From contig CALXBE010000020.1 of assembly GCA_944386495.1 (NCBI GenBank), positions 1 to 36,535 on the forward strand: a stretch of DNA of 36,535 nt, read 5' to 3'. Numbering within the stretch: position 1 is the stretch's first letter; each line of letters begins with the position of its first letter. A program made the position numbers and the translations under genes. Source of the DNA: an uncultured Gemmiger sp. Lineage in GTDB: Bacteria; Bacillota; Clostridia; Oscillospirales; Ruminococcaceae. The notes beneath the pieces were generated by a model. That model saw only the letters and a program-made list of their open reading frames with translations, did no database searches and was not told the origin of the DNA. Below, piece by piece: positions 18,510-25,483 of this stretch.

Positions 18510-18526
18510 AGGAAAGGAATTTTAAA

Positions 18527-19813
18527 ATGAATAAGACGGTTGATTTTGAAATGTATACCTCCATTCTGCAGGAGGAACTGCTCCTTGCCATGGGCTGCAC
18601 CGAACCGGTGGCCGTGGCCTATACAGCCGCCACCGCCCGAAGTCTGCTGCCCGCCGGCACCCTGCCTGACCGCTGCCGGCTTTATGTAAGCGGCAATATT
18701 ATCAAGAATGGGAAAAGCGTGGTGGTGCCCAACACCGACGGCCTCCATGGCCTGGAAGCCGCCGCAGCGGTGGGAATCGTGGGAGGAGACGAAAAGGCCG
18801 GATTGCAGGTGATTTCCCAGGTCACCCCGGAACAGCGCGAGGGGACCCGCCGCCTTTTGGAACACTGCAAGTTTACCGTCTGCCCGGCCAAGACCGAGAA
18901 AATCTTTTACATTGAGGTGCGGCTTTACGCCGGGACCGAGGAAACCTGTGCGGTGATCGAGGACTTCCACACCAACCTGACCCGGATGGAGCGTAACCAT
19001 ACCCCCATGCCCCTGCCCAAAAACGACTGCGGGGAAGCCGAGACCCCGGTGCTGACCGACCGCTCCCGGATGAATGTGGAGGATATTCTGGAGTTTTCCG
19101 CCCAGGTGGACCTGGACCCTCTGCGGGAACTGCTGGAACGGCAGATTTCCTGCAACATGGCCATTGCCCAAGAAGGGCTGCGGAATCCCTGGGGAGCCCA
19201 GGTGGGCAGGACCCTTCTGAAAGCCGCCCCCGACGACCCCTACACCCGCGCCGCAGCCGCTGCTGCTGCGGGCAGCGATGCCCGGATGGGCGGCTGCGAG
19301 CTGCCGGTGGCCATTGTATCGGGCAGCGGTAACCAGGGGCTGACCGCCTCTGTCCCGGTGGTGGTGTACGGCCGGGAGAAGGGCGTGCCCCATGATACCC
19401 TCCTCCGGGCTCTGCTGGTGTCCGACCTGATTACCATCCACCAGAAAACCGGCATCGGCCGTCTTTCCGCCTTCTGCGGCGCCACCAGCGCCGGGGTGGG
19501 AGCAGCCTGCGGCATTGCCTGGCTGGACGGGGCCGATTATCAGGTGATTGCCCATATTATCGTCAATTCCCTGGCCATCCTGTCCGGAATGGTCTGCGAC
19601 GGAGCCAAGGCATCCTGCGCAGCCAAAATCGCCACCGCCGTCAATAACGGACTGCTGGGCTACCGGCTTTACCGGGACGGGCTCCAGTTCTACGGCGGGG
19701 ATGGCATCGTGACCAAGGGAGTGGAGAACACCATCGCCAATGTGGGACGGCTGGCCCGGGAAGGAATGCGGAGCACCGACTGCGAGATTTTGGATATTAT
19801 GGTGGGCTCGTAA
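18527..19813 (+). CDS. L-cysteine desulfidase / UPF0597 family protein
   Basis: A 428-residue protein matching the family of CyuA/YhaM and archaeal L-cysteine desulfidase, which breaks L-cysteine into pyruvate, ammonia and sulfide using an iron-sulfur cluster. Visible hallmarks are LLAMGCTEPVAVAY with C24, SGNIIKNGKSVVVPNT, and the C-terminal cysteine clusters FCGATSAGVGAACG and SGMVCDGAKASCAAK that would hold the cluster. I start at MNKTVDFEM because AAAGGAATTTTAAA precedes that ATG, although the frame is open further upstream. A promoter and a structured 130-base leader precede it and a terminator follows, so it stands alone. Sulfide release from cysteine fits a gut anaerobe. Some members may act on other amino acids. 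Confidence 0.9.
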   Translation: MNKTVDFEMYTSILQEELLLAMGCTEPVAVAYTAATARSLLPAGTLPDRCRLYVSGNIIKNGKSVVVPNTDGLHGLEAAAAVGIVGGDEKAGLQVISQVTPEQREGTRRLLEHCKFTVCPAKTEKIFYIEVRLYAGTEETCAVIEDFHTNLTRMERNHTPMPLPKNDCGEAETPVLTDRSRMNVEDILEFSAQVDLDPLRELLERQISCNMAIAQEGLRNPWGAQVGRTLLKAAPDDPYTRAAAAAAAGSDARMGGCELPVAIVSGSGNQGLTASVPVVVYGREKGVPHDTLLRALLVSDLITIHQKTGIGRLSAFCGATSAGVGAACGIAWLDGADYQVIAHIIVNSLAILSGMVCDGAKASCAAKIATAVNNGLLGYRLYRDGLQFYGGDGIVTKGVENTIANVGRLAREGMRSTDCEILDIMVGS

Positions 19814-19836
19814 TTCCTGCACAATAAGAGAAACGA

Positions 19837-19880
19837 CCCCCTGCCGGGATTGCTCTGTCAAGCCCCCCGGCGGGGGTTTT
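19837..19880 (+). terminator. Terminator of the cysteine desulfidase gene
   Basis: CCCCCTGCCGGG pairs with CCCGGCGGGGG with one bulge, then TTTT. Confidence 0.75.
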
Positions 19881-19932
19881 CCGTTGACAGAAAGAGAAAA
19901 TTCGCCCTGAGATGCGGCGGCTGGGAAAGAAA

Positions 19933-19969
19933 ACGCCCCCGGACAGCCGGTGTCCGGGGGCGTGATTTT
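19933..19969. terminator. Terminator of the 220-residue protein gene
   Basis: A perfect 13-bp stem ACGCCCCCGGACA/TGTCCGGGGGCGT with a five-base loop. T-rich tracts follow on both strands (TTTTCTTT on the minus strand). Confidence 0.85.
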
Positions 19970-20007
19970 TTGGAATGGATGAATCCCCGCAAAGAGCAGG
20001 GAAAGGC

Positions 20008-20670
20008 TTATACGCTCAGGTCTGCCTTGGGATTGAAGTGGATCTTCTCAATGGGCTCCGAATCCCGGAAGCTCAGGGACAGACCGTTCCGGGCCATTCC
20101 CGGATGAGCTGCCATGTAGGCTTTTCCCATCTCCCAGGCTGTCTGCCACATGGCCGGGGGAATCTCACTCTTTTTCCGTTCCAGATAGGCAGTGTCGGCG
20201 GCGTAGAGGTCGGCCAGGATGGGGCCGAAGGACTTGAACTTGGGATTGGCCCGGGGACTGGGGTCAATGTCCTTGTTTTTCCGGAGAGGCCCGTAGCCGT
20301 TGTAGGTGCAGCAGATGAGAAGGCAGGTGCCCAGTTCCCAGCCCCGGGCTTTCCCCAGGTCGGCAGGATAGCACTGGAGTATCACTGCATCCAGGTCCTC
20401 GGAACGGCAGGCCACCAGAAGCGGGTCGGTGGAGACCACCACTGCGGCTTGAATATCCCCGTCATTCATCTGCATCTGGATGTAGCTTTTGCTGTCCAGA
20501 TTGCTGGCCATGGCAAAGTGGATGGGCTGGAAAATTTCGGGCCGCAGCTTTTTCAGCTTTCCCATATCCACCTCAAACAACCCCGGGTTGAAAGCCCCCG
20601 GCCGGAAGACATCCTCTTTTTTGAAGTGTCCGTAAGGATTCAATTTGTCGAATTGCTCCTTCAGTCCCAT
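20008..20670 (-). CDS. Conserved-looking protein of unknown function
   Basis: A soluble 220-residue protein without signal peptide or membrane segment. It begins GLKEQFDKLNPYGHFKKEDVF. The centre contains hydrophobic strand-like stretches (IQAAVVVSTDPLLVACRSED, LDAVILQCYPADLGKARG) and four to five cysteines, including a CLLICCTYNGYG segment; the end has alternating aromatic and basic residues. I do not recognise a family. AAGGAGG lies eight bases before the ATG. It is a single-gene unit with its own promoter and terminator. The cluster of cysteines and Asp/Glu could bind a metal, but that is a guess. Confidence 0.8.
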   Translation of the reverse strand: MGLKEQFDKLNPYGHFKKEDVFRPGAFNPGLFEVDMGKLKKLRPEIFQPIHFAMASNLDSKSYIQMQMNDGDIQAAVVVSTDPLLVACRSEDLDAVILQCYPADLGKARGWELGTCLLICCTYNGYGPLRKNKDIDPSPRANPKFKSFGPILADLYAADTAYLERKKSEIPPAMWQTAWEMGKAYMAAHPGMARNGLSLSFRDSEPIEKIHFNPKADLSV

Positions 20671-20809
20671 ACTGTATTCCTCCTTGGTTTGAATCTATAG
20701 TCCCGCATTCGGCAGGTCTCTGCCGATTTTTCCATGACAATATTCCCGGTTTCCAAGGCCCTTTGCCCCGGCGCCCGGAAGAGGAAGGTAAAAGCTGAGT
20801 GTTTTCTTT

Positions 20810-20838
20810 ATTGTAGCACCGTGATTTCAAAATTCCAA
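20810..20838 (-). promoter_or_regulatory. Likely promoter of the 220-residue protein gene
   Basis: Minus strand: TTGGAA (20833-20838), 17 bases, TACAAT (20810-20815), with a leader of about 130 bases. The rest of the gap up to 20947 shows nothing recognisable. Confidence 0.5.
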
Positions 20839-20947
20839 GGCGGCGGACGGGGAAAAAGAGCGGTTTTGATGCGGAATTCTTCGGAAAAGCCGCTCTGTTT
20901 CCCGGGAAAGGTTTTTCCCCGCATCCGGCGCTGCATCGAAAAGAAAA

Positions 20948-20970
20948 AGCGGGCCTCAGGGAAGCCCGCT
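20948..20970 (-). terminator. Terminator of the flavin reductase-like gene
   Basis: AGCGGGC and GCCCGCT with a nine-base loop, followed on the minus strand by TTTTTCTTTT. Confidence 0.8.
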
Positions 20971-20975
20971 CACCG

Positions 20976-21542
20976 TTACTTTTTCAGTTTCAGTCCGTCC
21001 CTGAAGGCGTCCCCCACCCGCTGGGTGACCTGATAATACCCATGGGTGTAAGGGTCAAAGGCAATGGCATTTACCAGGGACATATCCGGTTTGCCGTCTC
21101 TCAGCACCCGCTCATCGGCAGTGATCCTCATCACCTTCCCGATCACTCCGCAGCCATACCGGTTGGTCTGGTACTCAATGAACCGGCACTCCAGACAGAG
21201 AGGGAACTCGTTGATGACAGGGGCATCTACCGTCTCAGCCCGGGAAGCGGAAAGACCGGCGGCTCCCAGCTTGTCCGGCACAGTGTTGCCCGAGACTACC
21301 CCGAAATAGTCCGCCTCCACCACATGCCCGGCGTCGGCAATGCTGACAGTAAAGCCGCCCCGTGCCTTGATGTTCTGTACGGTTTTGTGGGTCTCTGTAA
21401 GGTTCAGGACCACCGTATCCCGTTCCTGCATGGTGCCCCAGGCAGCGTTCATCACATTCACGGTACCATCTTCGTTGTAGGTGGCGATCATCAGCACCGG
21501 CATGGGAAAAATCCCCTCGGTCATTTTCAATTCTTTTCTCAT
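20976..21542 (-). CDS. Flavin reductase-like FMN-binding protein
   Basis: A 188-residue protein of the flavin reductase-like split-barrel family. PMPVLMIATYNEDGTVNVMNAAWGT at the start, VLNLTETHKTVQNIKARGGFTVSI and the later HGYYQVTQRVGDAFRDG tail match the family plan. Such proteins bind FMN and use NAD(P)H, but some are electron carriers or stress proteins with unknown partners. I start at MRKELKM because AGAGAGGTG lies upstream; a GTG ten codons earlier has weaker support. It is divergent from an HxlR regulator across 120 bases, a common pairing in which the regulator senses redox or electrophile stress. Confidence 0.88.
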   Translation of the reverse strand: MRKELKMTEGIFPMPVLMIATYNEDGTVNVMNAAWGTMQERDTVVLNLTETHKTVQNIKARGGFTVSIADAGHVVEADYFGVVSGNTVPDKLGAAGLSASRAETVDAPVINEFPLCLECRFIEYQTNRYGCGVIGKVMRITADERVLRDGKPDMSLVNAIAFDPYTHGYYQVTQRVGDAFRDGLKLKK

Positions 21543-21592
21543 GGCAAAACACCTCTCTTTCAGGATTGACACACAGGGTGCCTTTGCCTAAC

Positions 21593-21643
21593 ATTATAGT
21601 CAGTGGTACACTGAAAACAAGTACTGATATATTTGTAAGGTAC
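21593..21643. promoter_or_regulatory. Divergent promoters with HxlR-type operator candidates
   Basis: Minus strand TTGTTT (21615-21620), 16 bases, TATAAT (21593-21598) drives the flavin reductase gene. CAGTG-GTA-CACTG (21601-21613) lies inside its spacer. AGTAC and GTACT flank 14 bases at about 21620-21643, close to the HxlR gene's own likely -10 (TATATT near 21627). Both could bind the HxlR dimer. Confidence 0.55.
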
Positions 21644-21662
21644 TGGCCTGGAGGTAAGTGTT

Positions 21663-21995
21663 ATGCTCTCTGACTATATGGAAAAAGCCAACTTTGAGGA
21701 CACCGGCTTTGCCTATACCCTTTCTCTCATTTCAGGAAAGCACAAAATGGTGATCCTCTACTGCCTGATGGAGTTTGGCGTGGTGCGGTTCAACGAATTG
21801 AAACGGTACCTGAAAACCGTGGCGGATAAGACGCTCAGCACCAATCTGAAGGAACTGGAAGCCGACGGGTTGATTATCCGAAAAGAGTATCCTCAGATTC
21901 CCCCCAAGGTGGAATATTCTCTCAGCGAAAGAGGAAAGTCGTTGATGAAAATTCTGGACCAACTGTGTGTCTGGGGGGAGAAAAACCGAATTTGA
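21663..21995 (+). CDS. HxlR-family winged-helix regulator
   Basis: A 110-residue protein with the HxlR fold over nearly its whole length: FAYTLSLISGKHKMVILYCL, VRFNELKRYLKTVADKTLSTNLKELEADGLI and KEYPQIPPKVEYSLSERGKSL. There is one cysteine near the N-terminal helix (C35) and one near the end (C102). In HxlR proteins such as YodB or HypR cysteines sense oxidants or quinones; whether these do is inference. GGAGG precedes the ATG. Divergent from the flavin reductase gene, which it probably controls. The stop overlaps an open frame leading to the next gene, so co-transcription with the DUF1648 protein is possible. Confidence 0.92.
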   Translation: MLSDYMEKANFEDTGFAYTLSLISGKHKMVILYCLMEFGVVRFNELKRYLKTVADKTLSTNLKELEADGLIIRKEYPQIPPKVEYSLSERGKSLMKILDQLCVWGEKNRI

Positions 21996-22096
21996 AAGCC
22001 GACCGCTCTGTTCATGATTTGTTCATAAAAAGAATCTATCTTAAAGGGCAAAGCAAAACATCTTTGGCAAAATTTCTTCGGGGAAGGGGACTGAAA

Positions 22097-22564
22097 ATGC
22101 TGTCAAACCGGAGCCGGGCTTTCAGATGGGCCGTGATTCTGACGGCGGCAAACTATCTTGTTCAGGCGGTGCTGCTGGCCTTTTTCCCTCTGAACGCTCC
22201 CTGCCACTGGAACCAGGCAGGAGCGGCAAACGGCTGGATAAATAAGTATCTTTATCTTCTCCTGTTTGCACTGCCTTTCTTTATCCTCTGGGCGCTGTTC
22301 CGCAAGCCCCGGAATATGGCAGTGGCCTTCTTTTACCAAACGCCTTTGGGCCGTGGAGCAAGAATCCTGGTCTGGGTGTTCAGCGTATTGGTGACCTGGA
22401 TACCTGCCTATGCCATTCTTTTTGTTCCGCATTTTGTGCCGGAACAGGACTGTGCAGCCTGGATCTCCGGCATGGTGTACGGGGTGGAACTTTCGGTAGA
22501 AGGGGCACTGGTCCTACTGGCAGCGGCCTGCGCCGTCAGCTGGGGCGGGCAAAGATCCGCCTGA
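22097..22564 (+). CDS. DUF1648-domain membrane protein
   Basis: A 155-residue protein with four membrane segments. The first is followed by LNAPCHWNQAGAANGWINKY, a clear match to the DUF1648 motif (proline-x-H-x(4)-G-x(3)-G-W-x-x-K) found in SdpI-type immunity and signalling proteins. The rest, LLLFALPFFILWALF and later helices, fits the family. I start at MLSNRSRAF because AAGGGG lies eight bases upstream; the frame is open earlier but overlaps the HxlR gene. SdpI binds a toxin and a regulator in Bacillus; this protein is shorter and lacks the SdpI-only C-terminal part, so its job is unknown. Confidence 0.8.
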   Translation: MLSNRSRAFRWAVILTAANYLVQAVLLAFFPLNAPCHWNQAGAANGWINKYLYLLLFALPFFILWALFRKPRNMAVAFFYQTPLGRGARILVWVFSVLVTWIPAYAILFVPHFVPEQDCAAWISGMVYGVELSVEGALVLLAAACAVSWGGQRSA

Positions 22565-22595
22565 AAAGGATGCGGTGAAAAAGGGAGGTAAACCC

Positions 22596-22988
22596 ATGAA
22601 CCAGCTTATAGCCCCCTGCGGCATGAACTGCGCCCTCTGCCAGGCTTACCAGGGAAAGGGCCTGGCCTGCCGGGGATGCGGCCTTGGCGGGGAGAGAAAA
22701 GCCTGCCAGAATTGTTCCATCCGAAAATGCCATAAGAAGGAAGACTTTTGCTTTGAATGTCCCGACTACCCTTGCAAAAGGCTGAAGGCTCTGGACAAAC
22801 GGTATCGGACCAAATACCAGATGAGCATGCTGGAAAACCTGGAGTTTATCCGGGCCAAGGGTCTGGATGCGTTTGTCATAGAGCAGGAAAACCGGTACCG
22901 GTGCAGCCGGTGCGGGAAGTTGAGGACCGTTCACCAGGAGTACTGTCTCTATTGCGCCCGAATGGATAAGGAAGCGGGGAAAAAGTGA
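22596..22988 (+). CDS. DUF3795 cysteine-rich protein
   Basis: A 130-residue soluble protein with 17 cysteines. The start NQLIAPCGMNCALCQAY and the spaced CRGCGLGG, CQNCSIRKC, CFECPDYPCKRLKALDKRY are the signature of DUF3795, and a final CSRCGKLRTVHQEYCLYC forms a second zinc-ribbon-like unit. The spacing suggests binding of two or more zinc or iron-sulfur centres. Function is unknown for the family. GGGAGGTAA precedes the ATG. It lies 31 bases after the DUF1648 gene, so the HxlR, DUF1648 and DUF3795 genes may form one operon. Confidence 0.88.
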   Translation: MNQLIAPCGMNCALCQAYQGKGLACRGCGLGGERKACQNCSIRKCHKKEDFCFECPDYPCKRLKALDKRYRTKYQMSMLENLEFIRAKGLDAFVIEQENRYRCSRCGKLRTVHQEYCLYCARMDKEAGKK

Positions 22989-22998
22989 ATCTTTGTGC

Positions 22999-23033
22999 AA
23001 AAGCCTTTGGACCACCGGCCCGAAGGCTTTTTT
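22999..23033 (+). terminator. Terminator after the DUF3795 gene
   Basis: AAAAGCCTT and AAGGCTTTT with an inner GG/CC pairing and a T6 tail. Confidence 0.85.
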
Positions 23034-23081
23034 ACTGCCGGAAAATTTTACCCGTCCCCCGTCGTTTCTTCCGGGAAACCA

Positions 23082-23110
23082 TTTCAAGAAAAACGGGGAT
23101 ATGGTACAAT
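23082..23110 (+). promoter_or_regulatory. Possible promoter of the alcohol dehydrogenase gene
   Basis: TTTCAA (23082-23087), 17 bases, TACAAT (23105-23110); the -35 box is poor. Leader of about 60 bases. Confidence 0.4.
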
Positions 23111-23175
23111 CTTGTTGTAGCTTCTCATCCCGCTGAGGAAGGGATGAATTTTCAGAAAAAACGGAGGGAATGTTT

Positions 23176-24366
23176 ATGCAGGCATTCGAGTTTTATTCTC
23201 CCACCAAAATGATTTTTGGCGCAGGCACCGAAGAACAGACAGGCCGGCAGGTGACCGAATGGGGCGGGACCCGGGTAATGGTGGTATACGGGGGCAGCAG
23301 CGCCGTGAAAAGCGGTCTGCTGGACCGGGTCACCGGTTCTCTGGAAAAGGCCGGGCTGGCCTATGAATGTGTGGGCGGGGTCAAGCCCAATCCCCGGCTC
23401 AGCTTTGCCCGGGAAGGGGTGAAAAAAGCCCTGGATTTTAAAGCGGACTTTGTTCTGGCGGTAGGGGGCGGCAGTGTCATCGATACCGCCAAAGCCATGG
23501 CCGACGGCGCAGCCAGCCCCGAGCTGGATATCTGGGATGATTTCTGGAAAAAGAAAGTTCCGGTCCCCCATGCTCTGCCGGTGGGGGTGGTGCTGACCAT
23601 CCCGGCGGCCGGCAGCGAAAGCAGCGACTCCGCCGTTCTCACCAATGACGAGACCCAGGAAAAGCGGGGGCTGAACTCCCCCTTCCACCGGCCCCGGTTT
23701 GCCATTCTCAATCCGGAGCTGACCTTTACCCTTCCCCGGTATCAGGTGGCCTGCGGCATTGTGGACATTATGATGCACACCATGGACCGGTACTTCAACC
23801 CGGTCACCACCAACCAGCTGACAGATGAACTTGCAGAAGGGGTGCTGCGGAACACCATCCGGAACGGACGCCGGGCTATGGAAAAGCCGGGAGATTACCA
23901 GGCCATGAGTGAGCTTATGTGGTCGGGCAGCCTGTCCCACAACGGCCTTACCGGGCTGGGGAACAAGACAGATTTTGCACCCCATCAGCTGGGCCATGAG
24001 CTGAGCGCCATGTTCGATGTGGCCCACGGGGCTTCCCTCTCCGCCGTCTGGGACAGCTGGGCCAGATACTGCCTGGACACTGACCCTGCCCGGTTTGCCC
24101 AGTTTGCCCAAAAGGTGTGGGGCATTGACCCGGCGGGAAAGGATGTGTCGGAACTGGCCATGGAGGGCATCGAGGCCACCCGTGCATTTTTCGCATCCCT
24201 GGATATGCCCACCTGCCTGTCCCAGCTGGAGTGCGGGGTACAGACGGAATCGGTGCTGGAGGAGCTGGCTTACCGCTGCGCCTTCCAAAACACCCGGACC
24301 ATCGGCAGCTTCCGGGTGCTGGACCACCAGGATATCCTTGCCATCTACCGCCTTGCCAACCATTGA
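23176..24366 (+). CDS. Iron-containing alcohol dehydrogenase (butanol dehydrogenase type)
   Basis: A 396-residue group III alcohol dehydrogenase of the YqhD/BdhA subgroup, which reduces aldehydes (for example butyraldehyde) with NAD(P)H in the cytoplasm. It shows the nucleotide loop GGGSVIDTAK (97-106) and all four metal ligands: D197 and H201 in GIVDIMMHTMDRYF, H270 in DFAPHQLGHELS and H284 in VAHGASLSAVW. The positions match YqhD with an offset of three. In the subgroup GGGS motif the cofactor is usually NADPH, but that cannot be fixed here. I start at MQAFEFYSP, eight bases after GGAGG; an upstream ATG is too close to it. Stand-alone gene between terminators. Confidence 0.95.
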   Translation: MQAFEFYSPTKMIFGAGTEEQTGRQVTEWGGTRVMVVYGGSSAVKSGLLDRVTGSLEKAGLAYECVGGVKPNPRLSFAREGVKKALDFKADFVLAVGGGSVIDTAKAMADGAASPELDIWDDFWKKKVPVPHALPVGVVLTIPAAGSESSDSAVLTNDETQEKRGLNSPFHRPRFAILNPELTFTLPRYQVACGIVDIMMHTMDRYFNPVTTNQLTDELAEGVLRNTIRNGRRAMEKPGDYQAMSELMWSGSLSHNGLTGLGNKTDFAPHQLGHELSAMFDVAHGASLSAVWDSWARYCLDTDPARFAQFAQKVWGIDPAGKDVSELAMEGIEATRAFFASLDMPTCLSQLECGVQTESVLEELAYRCAFQNTRTIGSFRVLDHQDILAIYRLANH

Positions 24367-24407
24367 TGTCCTGAGGGCGGGTCCGGGAAAATTTTGATAC
24401 CATCATA

Positions 24408-24435
24408 AAGGCCGGCAGCAGCTGCTGCCGGCCTT
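24408..24435. terminator. Bidirectional terminator (perfect 28-bp palindrome)
   Basis: AAGGCCGGCAGCAG meets its exact reverse complement with no spacer, between the convergent alcohol dehydrogenase and DUF4304-like genes. T-runs are weak (TTTTAA on the minus-strand side). Confidence 0.75.
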
Positions 24436-24469
24436 AAAATTTGTACTTTCAAAAGGGAATGAGCCGGCT

Positions 24470-25252
24470 TTACAGGCTCCCGGCTTCCTGCAATTGCTTT
24501 TGAAGGGCCTGATACTCCTGCAGAACCTTTTCCATGGACTGGGCAGAGCTGCGGTGCAGCTGGGCGCTGGCCGGGTCCAGCCGGGAAAGGTCGTACTCCA
24601 TGACCCGTTTCAGACTTTTCTCCTGCAGCGTGATCCACTTTTCCAAAACCGGCAGAAATCCGGGGCCGAAGAGCTCCGCATACCTTTTTGCATGTTCCAG
24701 GCCCATTATGCAGACAAATTTTCCCGGGTCTTTGAGCAGGGCCAGGTATTGGCCGGAGGTCTGGACGGATAAAAAGAAGGGAATCACCTCATCCCGGACC
24801 AGCTGAAAGGCCTCCTCTATGATTCGGTCAGGGGAAGGACAGGGGACCCATTGGGTCTGCCAGTCCTGGCCGGGTTCCTTGAAGGTGATGGGAAAATGCT
24901 CATTGACGATCTGGGCTCCCATGCCGGGATAAATCAGGGGGAGCAGGGTGTACCACTTCCCGTCCTGCCACCCTTTTGCCAGTGCCTGACCCAGTTCCCC
25001 CTCTATGGGAAGGTCCTGGGGCCCCCAGATATCCTTTTCCGCCCCGGCAGGGAAAATCCCCAGATTGATTTGAACTGTAAAATGCTGAAACCGAAGGCCC
25101 TTGAAATTGTCTTCCGGAATCCGCAGCTCCCAAAGGACGCCGCTGTCCAGCAGGCGGCGGTAGCGGTCTCCCTTTTTCCGGAAACCGTAGGGCTTCAGCA
25201 GGTCCTTCATTCCGAATAATATCTCTTTCCGGACTTCCTTGATCTCTTCCAC
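24470..25252 (-). CDS. DUF4304-like protein
   Basis: A soluble 260-residue protein. The N-terminal ~130 residues, with LLKPYGFRKKGDRYRRL and later FQHFTVQINLGIFP, resemble DUF4304 proteins, which often occur in gut Firmicutes as single genes. The rest is mostly helical with no motif, ending in a Glu/Gln-rich helix (KVLQEYQALQKQLQE). The start is GTG: AAGGAGG lies eight bases upstream and no ATG is close. No catalytic residues can be named and the function is unknown. Confidence 0.8.
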   Translation of the reverse strand: MEEIKEVRKEILFGMKDLLKPYGFRKKGDRYRRLLDSGVLWELRIPEDNFKGLRFQHFTVQINLGIFPAGAEKDIWGPQDLPIEGELGQALAKGWQDGKWYTLLPLIYPGMGAQIVNEHFPITFKEPGQDWQTQWVPCPSPDRIIEEAFQLVRDEVIPFFLSVQTSGQYLALLKDPGKFVCIMGLEHAKRYAELFGPGFLPVLEKWITLQEKSLKRVMEYDLSRLDPASAQLHRSSAQSMEKVLQEYQALQKQLQEAGSL

Positions 25253-25404
25253 GACAAACGCCTCCTTTTCCGGAAAAGTCTTTTCAAGTCCAGCCTATCA
25301 CGGGACCGGGAAGGAGTCAATCAACCAATCTGAAAGGGAAAAGATAAAAAACGGTATTTGGAGAAAAAAGTTCTTTTTTGATGGACTTTATCTCCATGGC
25401 ATCG

Positions 25405-25444
25405 TATAATAAAAGTTAATAATATTTTCCCGGGAAAATATTAT
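25405..25444 (+). promoter_or_regulatory. Promoter of the adhesin gene with a perfect 26-bp palindrome
   Basis: TATAAT at 25405-25410, with a weak -35 (TGGACT, 25382-25387, 17-nt spacing). At 25419-25444 lies a perfect 26-bp palindrome centred on CCCGGG with A/T-rich arms, covering about +3 to +28. It is followed by the 5' leader and not by a T-run, so an operator or a 5' stem-loop is more likely than a terminator. Confidence 0.65.
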
Positions 25445-25483
25445 CGGCAAAAGCAATAACACAACTTAAAGAGGAGAGAGGCT

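Noticed and set aside
18395-18526. Riboswitch in the leader of the cysteine desulfidase gene
   Set aside because: The leader is structured, but I found no conserved core of SAM, glycine, T-box or other known classes.
22565-22595. Upstream start for the DUF3795 protein
   Set aside because: The earlier ATG has no ribosome site, whereas GGGAGGTAA is placed exactly for the ATG at 22596.
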